Assembly (NCBI GenBank): GCA_035280345.1
Contig: DATEGA010000252.1
Location: 1 to 64,000 of the forward strand
Direction: 5' to 3'
Origin: DASSJF01 sp035280345
GTDB taxonomy: Bacteria > Sysuimicrobiota > Sysuimicrobiia > Sysuimicrobiales > Segetimicrobiaceae
DNA length: 64,000 nucleotides
Shown here in pieces: positions 63,400 through 64,000 of this stretch; the stretch's first letter is position 1; every line of letters starts with the position of its first letter. The translations under genes and the position numbers were made by a program. The notes beneath the pieces were generated by a model that saw only the letters and a list, made by a program, of their open reading frames with translations, was not told the DNA's origin and made no database searches.

Positions 63400-64000
63400 A
63401 TGACTGCGCCCGGTTTGCCAGTGGAAGGCTCGCGGCAGCTGGCTGCCGATTTCCCTGTCCTTCCCGACACCACCGGTACTCCGTCTCGCGAGGCCGACGA
63501 AAGGGCCCCGGAGCCCGAGGGCGAGGAGTCCCCGGCGCGGATTCCAGTTGTCATCGTCGACGAAGAGGATCTGCGCCGCGCCTTGCTGGCAGCGGCGCTG
63601 GCGGACACCGAGAAGATCGACGTCGTCGGCGCGTTCGCGGATGCCGAGACCGCCATCGACGAGGTGCGCCGGGCGCGCCCCAGGGTCGTGGTACTGGAGA
63701 TCGAACTGCGCGGCGCGCTTGACGGGATTCAGGCAGGGCTGTTGCTTAGGAGGGAATTTCCCGACATCGGGATTGTGTGGCTCTCGGCCCGCAGGCGGCC
63801 GTATATTCCGGTGTCGTTCCAGCAGACCACCGGATGGGCGTATCTCCTCAAGACATCGGGAACCGACGTGCGAAACGTGGCCGTGGCAATCGACGGTGTC
63901 GCAAACGGCTTCGTGGTGCTTGACCCCGAAATCGCGGCCGCCATGAACCGGCTTCGTCAGGCGTGGATTCCTCGCCTGACTACCTTGGGATATGATGTAC
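63400..64000 (+). CDS. Receiver-domain protein with Glu at the phospho site, partial at right edge
   Basis: The visible 200 residues start at ATG 63400 and run off the window. Residues 1-47 are a disordered acidic and Pro-rich extension. Residues 48-170 form a receiver-like domain: PVVIVDEEDLRRALLAAAL, then RPRVVVLEIELRG with Glu100 at the phospho-accepting position, VWLSARR with Ser129 and AYLLKTSG with Lys151. The acidic pair Asp54-Glu55 is better kept than in the two receivers at 4-6 kb. A C-terminal DNA-binding domain would lie beyond the edge. It is the third receiver in the window with the same Asp-to-Glu change. Confidence 0.8.
   Translation, partial: MTAPGLPVEGSRQLAADFPVLPDTTGTPSREADERAPEPEGEESPARIPVVIVDEEDLRRALLAAALADTEKIDVVGAFADAETAIDEVRRARPRVVVLEIELRGALDGIQAGLLLRREFPDIGIVWLSARRRPYIPVSFQQTTGWAYLLKTSGTDVRNVAVAIDGVANGFVVLDPEIAAAMNRLRQAWIPRLTTLGYDV

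Overview
The window is about 64 kb of high-GC bacterial DNA. It carries one large locus for making a cell-surface or exported polysaccharide, flanked by regulators. Nothing fixes the taxon. High GC, frequent GTG starts, translational overlaps of the ATGA type, a NusG-like specialised antiterminator, CAP-domain secreted proteins and a CBS-GGDEF regulator would suit an uncultivated Terrabacteria-like or soil lineage, but that is a guess. No rRNA, intact tRNA, intact insertion sequence or CRISPR array was seen.

Layout. 1-3.1 kb: a cut-off Gly-rich ORF, an ABC-2 exporter pair and a PF14907-type nucleotidyltransferase. 3.1-6.8 kb: a secreted CAP protein (minus strand), two LuxR-type receiver/HTH proteins and a small helical protein. 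7.0-11.2 kb: assembly and control genes, namely a NusG/RfaH-like antiterminator, a Wza-like SLBB export protein, a Wzz-like chain-length protein and a CpsD-like kinase with a damaged P-loop, closed by a 16-bp perfect hairpin. 11.3-17.3 kb: a heptose-type GHMP kinase, a degenerate phosphoglycosyl transferase, a GmhA-like isomerase, a CmoA-like enzyme and a Wzm/Wzt ABC exporter. 17.4-29.4 kb: glycosyltransferases (six GT4-type, one GT26), an intact initiating phosphoglycosyl transferase, a sugar-nucleotide epimerase and a Wzy-like polymerase. 29.4-34.3 kb: a looser patch with an FkbM methyltransferase, a large secreted Ig-like protein, a methyltransferase-like protein, long intergenic stretches and a tRNA-Leu-like remnant. 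34.3-51.3 kb: a second tightly packed operon with a DegT aminotransferase, a Gfo/Idh/MocA dehydrogenase, GT2 and GT4 enzymes, three methyltransferases, a kinase-like fusion, a polysaccharide deacetylase and two membrane GT-C proteins. 51.4-60.9 kb: mixed-strand genes for more glycosyltransferases and methyltransferases, a PA14-GH26 secreted protein and a truncated GT39 remnant. 61-64 kb: CBS-GGDEF protein, a second CAP protein and the start of a third receiver-type regulator.

How the parts work together (inference). The intact phosphoglycosyl transferase at 19.9 kb would load the first sugar on undecaprenyl phosphate. The GT4, GT2, GT26 and GT8 enzymes extend it, using sugars supplied by the heptose, epimerase and amino-sugar genes. 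Methyltransferases and the deacetylase decorate it. Wzm/Wzt or Wzy/Wzz handle export and polymerisation. No Wzx flippase is visible.

The most unusual pattern is loss of canonical catalytic residues. All three receiver domains have Glu where the phospho-accepting Asp should be. The CpsD-like protein has Ser for the Walker A Lys. One phosphoglycosyl transferase lacks its Asp-Glu dyad and its Lys. The GH26-like protein appears to lack its nucleophile.
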